Counted from the first letter of the stretch, positions 23,701-35,865 are shown. The stretch is 64,000 nt of DNA from Phaseolus vulgaris (GCF_000499845.2 NC_023758.2:20350034-20414033), one strand, 5' to 3'. Program-made: numbers and translations. The notes: generated by a model from the letters alone, not told the origin.

Positions 23701-26155
23701 TTTTCAAGCCTTGCGTCAATACCGCATGCGTTTAAACCCGGAGAAGTGCGCGTTCGGCGTAGAAGGGGGGAAGTTCTTAGGCTTCATGCTCACACATCGG
23801 GGTATAGAGGCTAATCCAGAAAAATGCAAGGCAATCACCGAAATGTGAAGTCCCAACGGACTCAAAGAGATCCAGAGACTAGTCGGCCGTCTCACTTCGT
23901 TGTCTCGATTCGTACCTAAGCTTGCCGAACGAACGAGACCCATCATAAAACTTCTGAAGAAGACAAGTAAATTTGAATGGACAGATGAATGTGAACAAAA
24001 TTTCCAACAGTTAAAAGCATTTCTGGCATCTCCACCGGTCATCCAGAAACCGAACGCACGGGAACCCATTGTGGTCTACCTCGCCGTCTCCAATGAAGCG
24101 GTGAGTTCCGCTCTGGTACAAGAAATTAAAGCGGAAGAACGACCGGTATATTTTGTAAGTCGAGTCTTACATGACGCAGAAACCCGGTACCAAATGGTCG
24201 AAAAAGTTGCCTTCGCTTTGGTCATCACCGCACGACGGATGCGGATGTATTTCCAAAATCACAAGGTCATTGTTAGGACTAACTATCCCATTATGAAGAT
24301 TCTCACCAAACCTGACCTCGCCGGACGAATGATAGGTTGGGCAGTCGAACTGTCAGAATTCCACATCGAATACCAACCCAGGGGAGCCATCAAGTCCCAA
24401 GCCCTCGCCGACTTCACAGCAGAACTCACTCCCTATCTGACCGAACGGACTCCCCGATGGACACTATACGTAGATGGGTCATCTAACAGTCGTTCGTCCG
24501 GAGCAGGAGTTGTACTTGAAGGACCAGGGGAGATTGTTGTCGAACAAGCCATGAAATTTGAATTTAAAACTTCCAATAATCAAGCCGAATACGAAGCTAT
24601 AATCGCAGGTTTGCATCTGGCGATTGAATTGGAGGTAACAAATATAACTTGTAAAAGCGACTCCCGTCTAGTCGTCGGACAGCTTACAGGGGAGTATGAG
24701 GTAAGAGAAACATTACTCCAACAGTATTTTCATTTCGTAAAAAATCTTCTAAACAGGTTCAAAGAAATCTCCTTCCAACACGTACGGAGGGAAAATAATA
24801 CTAGGGCGGAGGCTCTATCGAGATTGGCTACCCTAAAAAAGAAAGGCGCCCACCGGTCGGCCATACACGTGACCCTGGCTAAACCAAGTGTTGGTACCGA
24901 AGAATGCATGGCGACTGACACCCAACCTAACTGGATGACTCCCATAAAACAATATCTTACCGATGGTGTATGCGATCCACATTTGGAGAAAACGATGAAG
25001 TTACAAGCCGCCCGATACATACTGATTGGCGAAGATCTTTACAGGAGAGGGTATTCCCGTCCCCTCCTAAAATGCCTTGGTCCAGAACAAGTCACTTATG
25101 TAATGACCGAGTTACACGAAGGGATATGCGGAACCCATTCAGGAGCGCGGACTATGTCCGCCAAAATTCTGAGAGCAGGATACTACTGGCCGACCTTACA
25201 AGGAGACTGCACTGAATACGTTCAAAAGTGCGTGAAATGTCAAGAGTTCGGCACCCTATTGCACCAAAAACCAGAGCATTTGCACTACATCCTATCCCCT
25301 TGGCCGTTCGTGAAATGGGGAATGGATATTATCGGACCTTTCACACCCGGAAAAGGGCAATGCAAGTTCCTACTGGTGGGTATAGATTACTTTACCAAAT
25401 GGATTGAGGCTGAACCACTAACAGCCATCACCGCCCGGAACGTACAAAGCTTTGTGTGGAAAAACATTGTCTGCAGGTTCGGCCTACCTCAGATCATTAT
25501 CACAGACAACGGTCGACAGTTCACCGACCGTGGGCTAGCTGAATTCTATGAGAAACTTCACATCAAACATATAACGAGTTCAGTCGAACACCCTCAAACC
25601 AACGGTCAGGCGGAAGCCGCCAACAAAGTTATTCTCAATGAGTTAAAGAAGAGACTTGGCCCGTCCAAGGGAAATTGGACTGAAGAATTGTTAGAGGTTC
25701 TGTGGGCTTATCGTTGTACTCCCCAGTCAACAACTCAAGAAACACCTTATAGCCTGACGTACGGCATAGAAGCCATGATTCCGGTCGAAATCGGCGAGCC
25801 TTCACTACGCCGACAGACGTTAGACCTAGACTTAAACAAGGAAAGTCTACTAGTCGGCCTCGACCTCATCAATGAATTAAGGGACAAATGCAAGATAAGG
25901 GAAGAAGCATGCAAGATACGAGCAGCACGAAGGTACAACTCCAAAGTGAAGCCACGAAGCTATCAGAAAGGAGATCTAGTTTGGCGCATGCGCAGCGACG
26001 CCCGGAAGGACGGAGGAAAGTTTTCAAGCAATTGGGAAGGTCCGTTCCGCATCTCCGACACAGCAACAGGAGGAGCTTATTACTTAGAATATTTGTCAGG
26101 AAAATCTGCACCGAGAACGTGGAATGCCACGCATCTCAAATTCTATTACAGTTGA
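20726..26155 (+). pseudogene. Gag-Pol polyprotein of the Tat element, one in-frame TGA
   Basis: From ATG 20726 a single frame of 1,809 codons runs to TGA 26153-26155, interrupted only by TGA at 23846-23848 (codon 1041). Order: coiled Gln/Glu-rich N-terminus (about 20-75); gag core (about 160-280, WCKVFPTSLREGPLGWF); CCHC-like knuckle CQYHRNYGHTTEGC from 381; basic Arg/Ser-rich linker; aspartic protease with DQGSS (D574); reverse transcriptase with YVDD (D973, D974); the stop; RNase H; a second archaeal-type RNase H (YVDGSS, D1250); integrase with HHCC finger (from H1464) and D1534, D1594, E1630 (D-x35-E). The stop lies between the RT catalytic core and the first RNase H, so RNase H and integrase would not be made without readthrough. 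No frameshift was seen. An ATG-less frame extends upstream into the LTR and is not used. Confidence 0.9.
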
Positions 26156-26246
26156 TGAATAAACTTAGTGCACTCTTTCCTCGCTCGGTAGTTTTATCCC
26201 TAAGGAGGGTTTTCTACCGAGAAGGTTTTAACGAGGCACTTTAAAT

Positions 26247-26760
26247 CACCAATCTTGGTCAGAAATTCAGTTAATTCACCGTTCATTCGGTCGGAATACA
26301 TAACGAAAGTTATCCGAATTATAACTTAAACGTTATTCACCAATCTTGGTCAGAAATTCAATTAATTCACCGTTCATTCGGTCGGAATACATAACGAAAG
26401 TTATCCGAACTATAACTTAAACGTTATTCACCAACCTTGGTCAGAAATCGAAATTATTTATGCCTCGTTCGGCATCAGAATTATTCATAATTATTTATGC
26501 CTCGTCCGGCATCAGAATTATCTTATTACTTTAATGTAATCAGAATTATTTATGCCTCGTCCGGCATCAGAATTATCTTATTACTTTAAGGTAATCCGAA
26601 TTATTTATGCCTCGTCCGGCATCCGAATTATCTATTAATTCATTAACCGTGCGTTCGGCCAGAATATATAACGAATTATAACTTCAACGTTATTCACCAA
26701 CCTTGGTCAGAAATCGAAATTATTTATTAATTAACCGTTCATTCGGTCGAGATTATATAA
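26247..26760 (+). repeat. Tandem repeats between pol and the 3' LTR
   Basis: A 91-bp unit beginning CACCAATCTTGGTCAGAAAT starts at 26247 and 26338, with a third, diverging copy at 26429. It is followed by three to four copies of a shorter unit containing ATTTATGCCTCGTCCGGCAT (about 26456-26630) and a partial return of the first unit near 26694. Tat-type elements commonly carry such arrays here. Confidence 0.85.
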
Positions 26761-27097
26761 CTACGGCTATCCGAATCATATACTTCTTCAAAACCCGGAT
26801 CTATGCTCACAACAATCTCTGCAACATAAACACGAAAGTAAGAAACAGATACGCTATTAGCCGAACGACCGCAAGAAGAAGGTGCTCACCTTTTAGTTCC
26901 GCCTACTGCTTGGACGACCCATAAAGAGCTATCAGTTCCCATGTAGGGAGCCTACACGGTAGTTGATTCACGACCATCAAAATTTCTTGGTCGATGGGAG
27001 ACAAAGATTCCCAAAGCCGATGGTCAAGAGAGGTGGGATTCTCCGTCCAATAGAATGGAAATTTTGTGCCTCCAGCAGCATTATAGAATAGATTTCG

Positions 27098-27421
27098 TGC
27101 ACCGGACGACCGCAGGGTACTCATGGTAAAATTATCACAAAAACCCCTGCGTCTCATACGACTCTTCGTCCTTCCATGACCTCGAGCCTGGGGGGCAAGT
27201 GTACCGGTCCGCACCGGACGACCGCAGGATATTCATGGTAAAATCATCACAAAACCCTGCGTCTTATACGACTCTTCGTCCTTCCATGACCTCTAGCCGG
27301 ACGAACGAGTGGTTTATGTCGAATAAATCTAATTTAATCCAGAACGTGGTTACACGTGTAGAAAACCCCTGCGTCTCATACGACTCTTCGTCCTTCCATG
27401 ACCTCGAGCCTGGGGGGCAAG
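27098..27421 (+). repeat. LTR-edge segments duplicated upstream of the 3' LTR
   Basis: 27098-27181 resembles the first 80 or so bases of the LTR. A 222-bp unit then spans the tail of this segment, a PPT-like GAGCCTGGGGGGCAAG and the first roughly 165 bases of the LTR. It is present twice in tandem (27144-27365, then 27366 onward leading into the true 3' LTR). The partial LTR start is at 27200. Confidence 0.85.
27406..27421 (+). other. Polypurine tract of the Tat element
   Basis: GAGCCTGGGGGGCAAG directly precedes the 3' LTR start TGTACCGG (27422). The same sequence occurs before the partial LTR at 27200, and a close match precedes the LTR at 42001. Confidence 0.8.
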
Positions 27422-27974
27422 TGTACCGGTCCGCACCGGACGACCGCAGGATACTCATGGTAAAATCATCACAAAACCCTGCGTCTTATACGACTCTTCG
27501 TCCTTCCATGACCTCTAGCCGGACGAACGAGTGGTTTATGTCGAATAAATCTAATTTAATCCAGAACGTGGTTACACGTGTAGAAAAGAGCAGTTATAAC
27601 AACCATTGACGAAGTAAAAACACGTCCTCTAGACCACTCCCCTGGTTTTCAGGAAACCACCAGGCACGACCCAAAGACCACTAAGCATGTCTCTAACCAT
27701 CAACTGATTGGCCCACATGGCCAAGGCCCAGGTCAACCTACTAAAGGGACTTCTGAAAAGGGGGGAAAGGTACGTTTTCCATACTATCAGAGAATTCTCA
27801 CTTGAGCACCATCGCTGATTTGAGCGTCGGAGTGCAATCGCAGGTACCCCCGCCGGCCGACCGAAGCACGCGAAGAGAAAGAAGACTTGAAGAATAGGAC
27901 AACCAAGAGTGAAGAAGACACCTCGTATCGACGTGGATCAACATTACTCAGTCCCCAATATCCATACAGGTACA
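27422..27974 (+). repeat. 3' LTR of the Tat element
   Basis: 553 bp; by eye identical to the 5' LTR apart from one base near its start (27438). Confidence 0.95.
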
Positions 27975-28370
27975 AAAACTAACTAAGTATTAGCCAAAAA
28001 AATGTGATTTAGGGTTTGAGAAATAGGAAAAGTGAAAACCATTGAAAAATCAAATAGAGTATAAGAAAAATGAATAGCAAATAAGAGACAAGTATAGATA
28101 ATACCAAATGAGAGATGAAAATCAGAGGAGTTGAAAATGATTTACCTCAAACGATTTGTAATCTTGCGCTGGAGTTTTGAAGCAAAGAAAAGAACAATGA
28201 GAGAATTACTGAGATACTAATTTCTTTGTTTTTAGTCTACTTTCCCCATATTTTTGTATTTTTTTTCTTTTTCTTTTATTTAATAATATTTTTTTTCATG
28301 TGATGACAAATGATTGTTGTTACTTGAGGTGTCAGCCTCGCTGAGATATCTACTCCCCAGCTTGAGGGAG

Positions 28371-28810
28371 TGTTACAATATTTAATTTTCTATTGTAAAT
28401 TATTGGGCTTTGTTTCTTTGGCCCAACTTTCCTTTTCTATTTTAGTTAGGTCTTAATCTTTCTCTTATATATACACCATGTATTTTACTCTTTAATATAC
28501 AAGTGAATAAAAGTTTATTTTATATTTAGTTTTCTCTACAAATAGGGTTTATCAAAACCTTTTTTTCATTACTTCATTACGATTACGTACAATTACATTA
28601 AAGCATCACATCAGGCAAGGAATATTCATCATCTTCATTTCGAATGAAGAGCGTCGAAGAGCTCTGTTGTGCTTCTCTCTGATATTTATTTCATCCTTGT
28701 AGGCGATGGCTAATGCAAATCCCACACCGGCTTCCTCTTCAAATGGAAACCCTACACTGATGCCCCTTTTAGAACAGCCGATGAACAATTTCCTATACTT
28801 ACACCCAAAA
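28371..28810 (+). mobile_element. Copia LTR plus truncated gag start
   Basis: A PPT-like CTTGAGGGAG (28361-28370) precedes an LTR-like TGTTACAATA... with TATA-like CTTATATATACACC near 28462. After a leader, ATG 28706 begins MANANPTPASSSNGNPTLMP and NNFLYLHP, typical of the N-terminus of copia gag (Retrotran_gag_3 type). The frame departs from the family pattern after about 34 residues, where other sequence begins. A PPT on the left and gag on the right of one LTR suggests tandem or recombined elements. Confidence 0.6.
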
Positions 28811-28853
28811 TATATAGTCCCACGCACGAGTTGGCAGTCTCGGCGTGAGGGGG

Positions 28854-28991
28854 TGTTGGAGATCCCACATCGACTAGAGAATAGAGCCTTTCATTGTATA
28901 TAAGTAGGTGCAAACCTCAACCTTATGAGCCGGTTTTATGGGATTGAGTTAGACTTAAAGTCCATTTTATAATACATAGTGATACCTAACA
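28854..28991 (+). mobile_element. TRIM-like short LTR, copy 1
   Basis: TGTTGGAGATCCCACATCG to ...ATACCTAACA, 138 bp, preceded by a purine run GGCGTGAGGGGG. The motif set (CCCACATCG, GTATATAAGT, GAGCCGGTTTTATG, CTTAAAGTCCA) is shared with 47943-48066. Short LTR-like units of this kind in plants are terminal-repeat retrotransposons in miniature. Confidence 0.6.
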
Positions 28992-31549
28992 TGAAAACTT
29001 TTATAAAAAAGTATATTTGACCCATTACTCAAATTTAGTAAATCAACATTTTAATCCTTTAAAGTTTTTCTAACAAAACCAAGAACATTTTATTAGATTA
29101 AAAACATACTTTAATCAACTAAAACAAAACCTCATTAAATGCTTATAGTAAACGTGTTAACCCACCTTGCACAACTTATATAGATCCAATATACATATTG
29201 AAATATGTTTTCATTATATATAAAAAATTATTTTGAATTATTGGTCAGGAACCACAAATATTAAGATCGAAAATAAAAAGGATTGTGAAAAATCAACTCA
29301 CATAAACATCAAAATGAATATGGCAGAAAGTGGACAGCCAGAAAGATGTTCTGTGTAGGAATCTAAATCATCTAAGAAAAAACGCCCTTACCACATATAA
29401 GAAATTCAAATCAACAATCATAAAGTGAGTAGTAACTCATACTTCTAATAAAAGGTTCTAAATTATGTTTCAATATATTTTTTTAGTGTGTTTTCTTTAA
29501 TATCAAATTCTTATGGTTGCAACAAATTTCTGTTATTACAACTAGTTCAATACATATATTTAGTTTGCCTAAAAAAGTTGCAAATTAAAATGGTTAACCT
29601 TTTAAAGATTTCATTACTAACATAAAATATTTAAGTAATTATAACTTTATAATATTCATTTAATTTAGAATTATTTAAAATTAATAATCATTATTTATTC
29701 TTGTAAAAAATTATATACAATAATATTTTTGTAACAATTAAATAATTAAAATATCTGCATTTATTAAATACAAATTGAATAATTAAATTGTTTATAAATA
29801 TTAAAATATTTACATTTGTTAAATATAAATTAAATAGTTAGGTTAATATAAAAATAAAATATCCATATTATAAATTTAATTCAATCTATATTATTTTAGA
29901 AATTAAAATATTTATAAATAAATCAAAATAGATTTTAAAATGCAAACAAGTAAAATAAATCAGTTATAAAAAATACCATTTCCCATTCATAAAATTTTGA
30001 AAAGTTGATCAACATGGTGTGAACTCGATTTATTTGTTACAGATCTCTCATCCCTCCACATTATAGATAAATACTTTAGTAAGTAAAATGAGAGATAGGT
30101 TATATGAATAAATTAAAATAAAATGTCTCATTTTACCCTCCAAATATATTTACTCTAGAGTTAAAAAAAATCTATAAATTATATAATTTGAAAAAAAAAA
30201 CACATCTTTTTGTCAAAGGTAGTTTTGGAAATAAAAAATGTATGGGAGTGCAAGAAGAAATTATGAAGGTGTTGGAAGAAATTGTCCCGTATTTTAATCT
30301 AAAACAGTAGTCGGTAACCCAGAGCGGTTCATAGAAAGTTTAATGTTATATTTACTGAAGAGAAAATAAACAGCAATAAAGTCAAAAATAAAAGAAGGAA
30401 AAAGAATACATAACAAATAAGTAGAAAAAATAGTTGCTTAGTCGAAGAGAAATATTTTTATCCTCTTCTCATCACAATAAAATTTAATTATTTATTACTT
30501 TTACTATTAAATCTAATAGTTAAATAAAAATAAATAAAAATAGTAAAAAAATAAGTAAACTACAAATAGTACAAATGTGATATATAAAGCAAAGTACAAA
30601 ACAAGCCTCATGTTAGATCGGGCACATACTTAAAAGCCTCCACTCTGAAAGCTTAATGACCTTAAATAAATAGTACAAGTATTATATTAAAAAAGAAATA
30701 CAATATTATATATTAAAATGGCAAACTTAATTTATGAAAATACTTTTATACATAGTCTTCCAATCAGTAATGAGAAATGTCATAAATTTTTTAATAATGT
30801 TATAAAAAAATCTATAATTTTAAATTCTTCATACTATATTTTAACCACATTTCGAAAAGTCTTATCAACTTTTAAATATTAATGAAATTGTTTTATTTTA
30901 AAAACATCATGAAATATAAATAAATAAATTATAAATAGACTAAATGAACCAACTCATTCTACTTTTGAGCAAATTGGTGACATTTACATAAATAAACTAA
31001 AGATTAATATCTTACTTTTAAAAGTAAACCAAACATAATCGCCCACTTAAATCAACAGGATGTACTTAATAATCCTGTTAAAATACCTCTTAACATAATT
31101 TTTAAGCAAGTTTTTCATGTTTTAGTTTACATGATAAAATTGATTTTGGTCTATATTCTACTGAATGTTGTCATCAACTTAATTTATAATAAAAACAAAA
31201 ACATAAATTACATCATTTCAAAGTAATTTTAATCACCAACTTTAAATGGTACTATCATTTTAAGTAAAATCTCAACATCGATAATTGTAAATAAAAAAAA
31301 GTAATTATTGAAAGAAAGACTCACTAAATGTAGTGAGTCACAAAAGGCAAAATATTGGAGCAACCACAGACAACAACCACGTTATTATATGAAAAGGTAG
31401 AACTTCGGTAATAATTAACTGCACATCTGAACTTCTACAAGTGCCATGAACATGGGCCAAACATTCATTTTATAACAAAATCTTGTAATTAGATAAAGCA
31501 GATCATTCTCTAGAAACAGGAACTAAGAATCTGAACCTCTGTTTGTTGC
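28992..31549. other. AT-rich intergenic region
   Basis: No gene seen. Around 30240-30290 a segment ending GGAAGAAATTGTCCC resembles the right terminus of the Mutator-type elements at 48-55 kb, but no left end was found. The part just below 31550 should include the 3' UTR of the CS-domain gene. Confidence 0.5.
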
Positions 31550-34408
31550 TCAACGGTAGCCACCTAAAGGGTCAGCTGTTTTCCCAGATCTAGCATCAGT
31601 CCATGCTTTTGCAATTGTTTTCTTCATCTCATCATCCCCTTCCTCATACATATTCTGCAATATTACATGCATATAAAGTCAAATTGAATGTTCCCAGTGG
31701 TAAATACACACATGCATAAAGTTAAAACAGTAGCTGAAGCCAACTAAAGACGAAATCTAACCTTCATCATGTCCATGATTCCTGCCATAGGGTCTTTCTC
31801 TTTATCCAAATTTGGCTTTAGCTGTAACATCAAAACGAAAGTTACTACTTTATCATGTTGATTAACAGGGAAACTCATTTTAATCTAAGCATCTTACTAC
31901 CTTGTCATCTTTGAAGTGCAAATCTAGCCAGTTTCCTTTGGAAGCCTTCACCAATGTGATGATTGCCCTTTTTGGCTTGACCAAAACCTTACATTTCTCC
32001 GGTACTATCTCCTTATGCAGTTTTGATATTGCACAACGGTAGTTCTTCCCTTGAACATCATGGAACTTAACATCAAATGATATTGACTTAAACTCAGATT
32101 CAATCTTATTCTCATCAATTCCCTCCATTGATACATATATCTGTCAAACAACAAATAAAACAAGTATGACTAGGAGAAATTTGATACTTTTGATAAAAAA
32201 TATAACTGTTAACTTACGGTGTGTGCTTTGCTGGCTATTGATGTGTAAAATTGCAGCAGTAAGTAATGGTTTCTTGCTTCTATCTTACATATATAAGGGG
32301 GAGGAAACGTGTACCCAGACATGCTATTAAGCTATTCTTTTTAAACTAAAATGGAATGACAATTTGTCATTGCTCACATAGCTTAGAATAAAATGCAACT
32401 TGAAACTATGCTTCATATCCAACTTTGGTCAACATCTCTAATTTTTGGTAATACAAAATAAAATCAACTTCTAATCAATGCTGTTAAATGGCAGGAGGAG
32501 TGCCATATGCCATAATATGGCGGAATCTTTGCTTTCTGCCATTGTAAGATAATCCTGAATGACGGCTTTGCTTATATCCTATTCACTCACAAAAACTAAA
32601 GGTTAAATTCTACGTTTAATTTGGTATTTCATATTTTAAAATTTTCAATTTAGTCTTTATTTTATATTCCGTGGTTATTATAAACATTAGAAAAAATTGC
32701 AAGTTTCCACTTTAAGGGTTTAAAACCGCCTATAATTATTTTACCTTTTAACAAGTATTAACAACTTTCTGGTGGTTTTAAGCTGCCTGAAATTACTATA
32801 AACACATTACCAATAACCCTTTTCAACTTTCCCTCTTCTCTGTCTGTTCTCTGCATTCTTTCTGACACCAACAAACGTAGAGGGATAAATCATTTTTGAC
32901 ACCACTCTTGAAAATATACATTCACCTTTCATGTGCTTTATTATATTTTAATAAAATATTTTTTGAGTTGTAGGGTAAATGTAAGAAAAAAAAAACGAGG
33001 AGTGTCAACTCATGATTACTCAACTCAGAGAAGATGGCCTCCATTGCTGCTCCACAAAGATCCCTTCAAACCCCTTCTTCTCCCTTCCCTGGTCAATGCT
33101 CAAAACACATGTAACCTTTGCTACTTTAAATATAAGAAAACTGTTTAGTTATTTTAGCTTCCCATTTTTTTGGCGGTTTAAAACCTCCAATACTTATTTT
33201 AGCTTTATACATGTATAAACAATTTTTTGATGGTTTTAAATAAACTGCAATTGCTATAAACACATTATAGATAACCCTTTTAAACTTCTCCTACTTTCCC
33301 TTTTATGTATCCATTCTCTTCCTTCTTTCTCTGACACCAACAAACATCCTCTGACACCACAAACATAGACAAGATGGCCTCCGTAGCTGCTCCAACAAGA
33401 TCACTCTTCTCACCAATGCTCCAGAAAAGAACATGCATCCTCCGACAATATATCCACCTTGGCAACCTATATGAACTCATTGTGTTTCCATGGTTCTACC
33501 TCTGCACAATCTTAGCGATGGACAGCACCACAATGTGTGTGGGTAACCCTTTTGAGAAATCCTTTAAAAGGCCTAACTTGAAGTCCAGTCCCGGGATAGG
33601 AACACATTGGATATCTCCAATACCATCAAACAAATTTTGGGACAGTCAAAATCCAAACTTGGTGATTTAGCTTGTGACTAACTATAAGTACATAAACCAC
33701 AAGAAATTGTAAGGCCAAGACTTGGCACTTTCTAGGTAACACAGTTAAGATTTGGCCAATCTCAATGTCACATATATTCCAGACTTTCACCTTACCTGAA
33801 AGAATTACTAAAACTCATCAACTACGAGTCAGGTGAGATTAATTGAGATCTTGGTAGTTTTAGATCATATAATAATTTCTCACTAAGCACAACACAGGGT
33901 AATGCTTAACATATGACACAAATCACCACGGTGATAAATGATTGAAATAGAAAAATCAAAATTTGAACACGGGTAGAAAACACTATTTGAATTAATAACA
34001 TTCAGATGTATATTTTAAAACCATGATATATCTCCACTAATAGAATTATACACTCCTAACCTTGACTTTGTCGCCATCCTGATCCCAACTGAACGAGGCT
34101 AGTGTGGAATAGGTGAGTGCAGGTGAAGGTGCCACTTTAGCTCCGGTTGAAATCGGTGTAGGAATCTGCGGAGCAGGCGGAGCATGTGCCTCCAATGAAA
34201 TCTGCAAATCACCTCATAAATTTTCAGAAGGAATTAGAAACAATGAACAAAAAGTGCTAAAACGAGGAAATTTGCAATGTATGTCTAAATTGAGAACCTT
34301 TTCAAGGTTGCTAATTTCGGAGGAGAGTAAGGAGAGGGTTCGAGGTCTTTTGGCGATGCTGTGGAGGTGGCGAAGTTCCTCCAAATCCAATGTCAAGTCT
34401 TGCGCCAT
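31550..34408 (-). CDS. Calcyclin-binding protein / SGT1-interacting protein homologue (CS domain)
   Basis: Five exons on the minus strand: 34408-34298, 34201-34061, 32140-31901, 31821-31762 and 31654-31550. They have GT/AG borders and frame-preserving lengths (111, 141, 240, 60, 105 nt) and give 218 residues. The N-terminal helical part is MAQDLTLDLEELRHLHSIAK; a Pro/Ala-rich linker follows. A CS domain (about residues 80-165) carries FDVKFHDVQGKNYRC and WLDLHFKDDK, and a C-terminal SGS-type tail has DPMAGIMDMMK, then EEGDDEMKKTIAKAWTDARSGK. In animals CacyBP/SIP links S100 proteins, Siah E3 ligase and Skp1; in plants an adaptor role in ubiquitination is inferred only. The start is the only ATG before the conserved N-terminus. 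Intron 2 (1,920 nt) carries a diverged duplication. No broken exon seen. Confidence 0.93.
32700..33420 (+). repeat. Diverged tandem duplication inside intron 2 of the CS-domain gene
   Basis: Two segments share an ordered set of motifs: GGTTTAAAACCGCC-like, TATAAACACATTA, AACCCTTTTCAACTT, CTGACACCAACAAAC and AGATGGCCTCC..GCTGCTCCA. Copy one is about 32700-33070, copy two about 33170-33420. An open frame at 33374-33670 in copy two is not recognised. The GCGGTTTAAAACCGCC-type edges hint at an old DNA transposon. Confidence 0.5.
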
Positions 34409-34671
34409 TGCTTCTCTGTGTTGGAATTGAAGTTGCAAATTCAGAGAACTAATCTTAGGAGTTTGTTTTTTTTTATAGTGGGTTTTGGAAAATACTAGAA
34501 TAGACAACTGAAATTTCTGAATTAGGGCAATTTTGGATTGTCCTTAATTCTTTATTAGGATTTATTGCGGAAGATTCTAGAGAGATAGAGGATGCTGCGA
34601 CCAGGTTTTAGTATTACAAAATGATGGGCCTCATTTCCCATTGGGCTTGGATCATAGTCTTGAAATTCTAA

Positions 34672-35865
34672 AGGCAATTTCTACTGCACAATATATTTTT
34701 GGCAATTTCTTCCTCCACCGTATCAGTTTTAACTGCACCCTATTATTTTTCTAATTTTCCAAAATTACCCTTATTCTGGATTTAAAAGTCCGGAATAGTA
34801 AATATAATTCAAAATAAAAAAATACATTATAGATAAAAAAAAATCCATAACAAAATTGAAAATGCATTTTGGATAAAAATTTCTGAAATTTCAAAATGTG
34901 TTTTGAATATCTAAATCCAGAATATTTCCGTATAAAAGGTTATGGAAGTAATTTTTAGTTGAAGCCTTCTCTTTTAAGGTTTTTCATCATTTTGGAAGGG
35001 CATTTTTGTCATTTTCAATAACAGATTGGATGCATGTTGAAATTCATATGGTGCAGGGAGCATTTGCCTATATTTTTTACATCCACCCAACATAACTTTT
35101 TAAATCCCACTTTGTCTTTGTCTTGTTTGTTTTGAAAAAAACTGCAGAGGAATATTTGATATACATTTTTAATGGAGAAAGTGTTGGTGTAGTAGTAGCT
35201 ATAGTGGTGGAGGGAAGCTTTCACTCTTAGTTGTGGTGCAGATTATTCTAAAGTAAGAAACCAGCCACCATGTTCGTTCTTCGTTTTTTTTTTAGTTGAG
35301 ATGTCACTGGATCCCGATATTGGAAGGTCTGCATGTATGGTTACGAATGCAATAATCTGGAAGTCAATGTCATGGCCTCCGGATATAGATATTCGGAAGG
35401 TGATTTTTATTTTCCATTTAAGCCTTTCGAATGGACATATCCAGAAGTGAGTTATGTGTTTTGGATATCCATATCCAGAATTTTTTTTTGAGTTCTGAAT
35501 ATCCATATTTAGAAGTTGGTTCTGAGTTCTAGATTTTTGGATTTCTATATCTAAAATGGTTTGAGTAAGCTTACGAAGTTCTGCACTATGCATTAAATCT
35601 CGCAATGACAACTCTTCTCCTCCTCTGTCAACGACAACTCCTTCTCTCTCCGCAAGCCTTCTCTCCTCCGTCGTGTCTTAGGAACTCACTGAATGTTGGG
35701 TGCATAAGGATTGGTTTAGGGAATGCATTGGTGTAGTGGGAACCTAGCTTTTATTTCATTAAGGGTATAAAAGACATTTCACATAGTTCATTAAGGATAC
35801 AAAGATATTTCACATAATGTTGTTGGGTGTAGGTTAAAAATGATATGGTGCAGAGAGAATCTGCC
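34672..35865. mobile_element. Mutator-type non-autonomous element with a nested second element
   Basis: The left end AGGCAATTTCTACTGCAC... and the reverse complement of the right end GGCAGATTCTCTCTGCACC match imperfectly over about 50 bases once the nested element is removed (shared CACCCAACA). Flanks AAATTCTAA (34663-34671) and AAATTTTAA (35866-35874) form a 9-bp duplication with one mismatch, allowing a one-base offset between the repeats. The interior holds several palindrome-like motifs around GGATATCCATATCC (35380-35560). Its minus-strand open frame is low-complexity and not a gene. Confidence 0.55.
34701..35068. mobile_element. Mutator-type MITE nested in the left terminal repeat of the 34672-35865 element
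   Basis: 368 bp flanked by a perfect 9-bp duplication TATATTTTT (34692-34700, 35069-35077). Ends GGCAATTTCTTCCTCCACC and, on the other strand, GGCAAATGCTCCCTGCACC form imperfect terminal inverted repeats. No coding capacity. Confidence 0.75.

Larger units (their letters stand above)
20108..27974 (+). mobile_element. Ty3/gypsy LTR retrotransposon, Tat-type, nearly intact
   Basis: A 7,867-bp element with 553-bp LTRs at both ends (TGTACCGG...GGTACA) and a perfect 5-bp target duplication AAAAC (20103-20107, 27975-27979). Order: 5' LTR, primer-binding site, one gag-pol frame (20726-26155), a tandem-repeat region, a duplicated PPT/LTR-edge segment, PPT, 3' LTR. The second, archaeal-type RNase H placed between the first RNase H and integrase is the hallmark of the Tat lineage. 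No chromodomain is visible at the integrase C-terminus. Read by eye, the LTRs differ at a single base (A at 20124 versus G at 27438), so the insertion is recent. Confidence 0.95.

Noticed and set aside
30240..30290. A further complete Mutator-type element ending at about 30288
   Set aside because: Only a right-end-like sequence was found; no left terminal repeat or 9-bp duplication.
33374..33670. 98-codon plus-strand frame in intron 2 of the CS-domain gene
   Set aside because: No recognisable domain, lies in a diverged repeat, and the related repeat copy at 33030 does not keep the frame.
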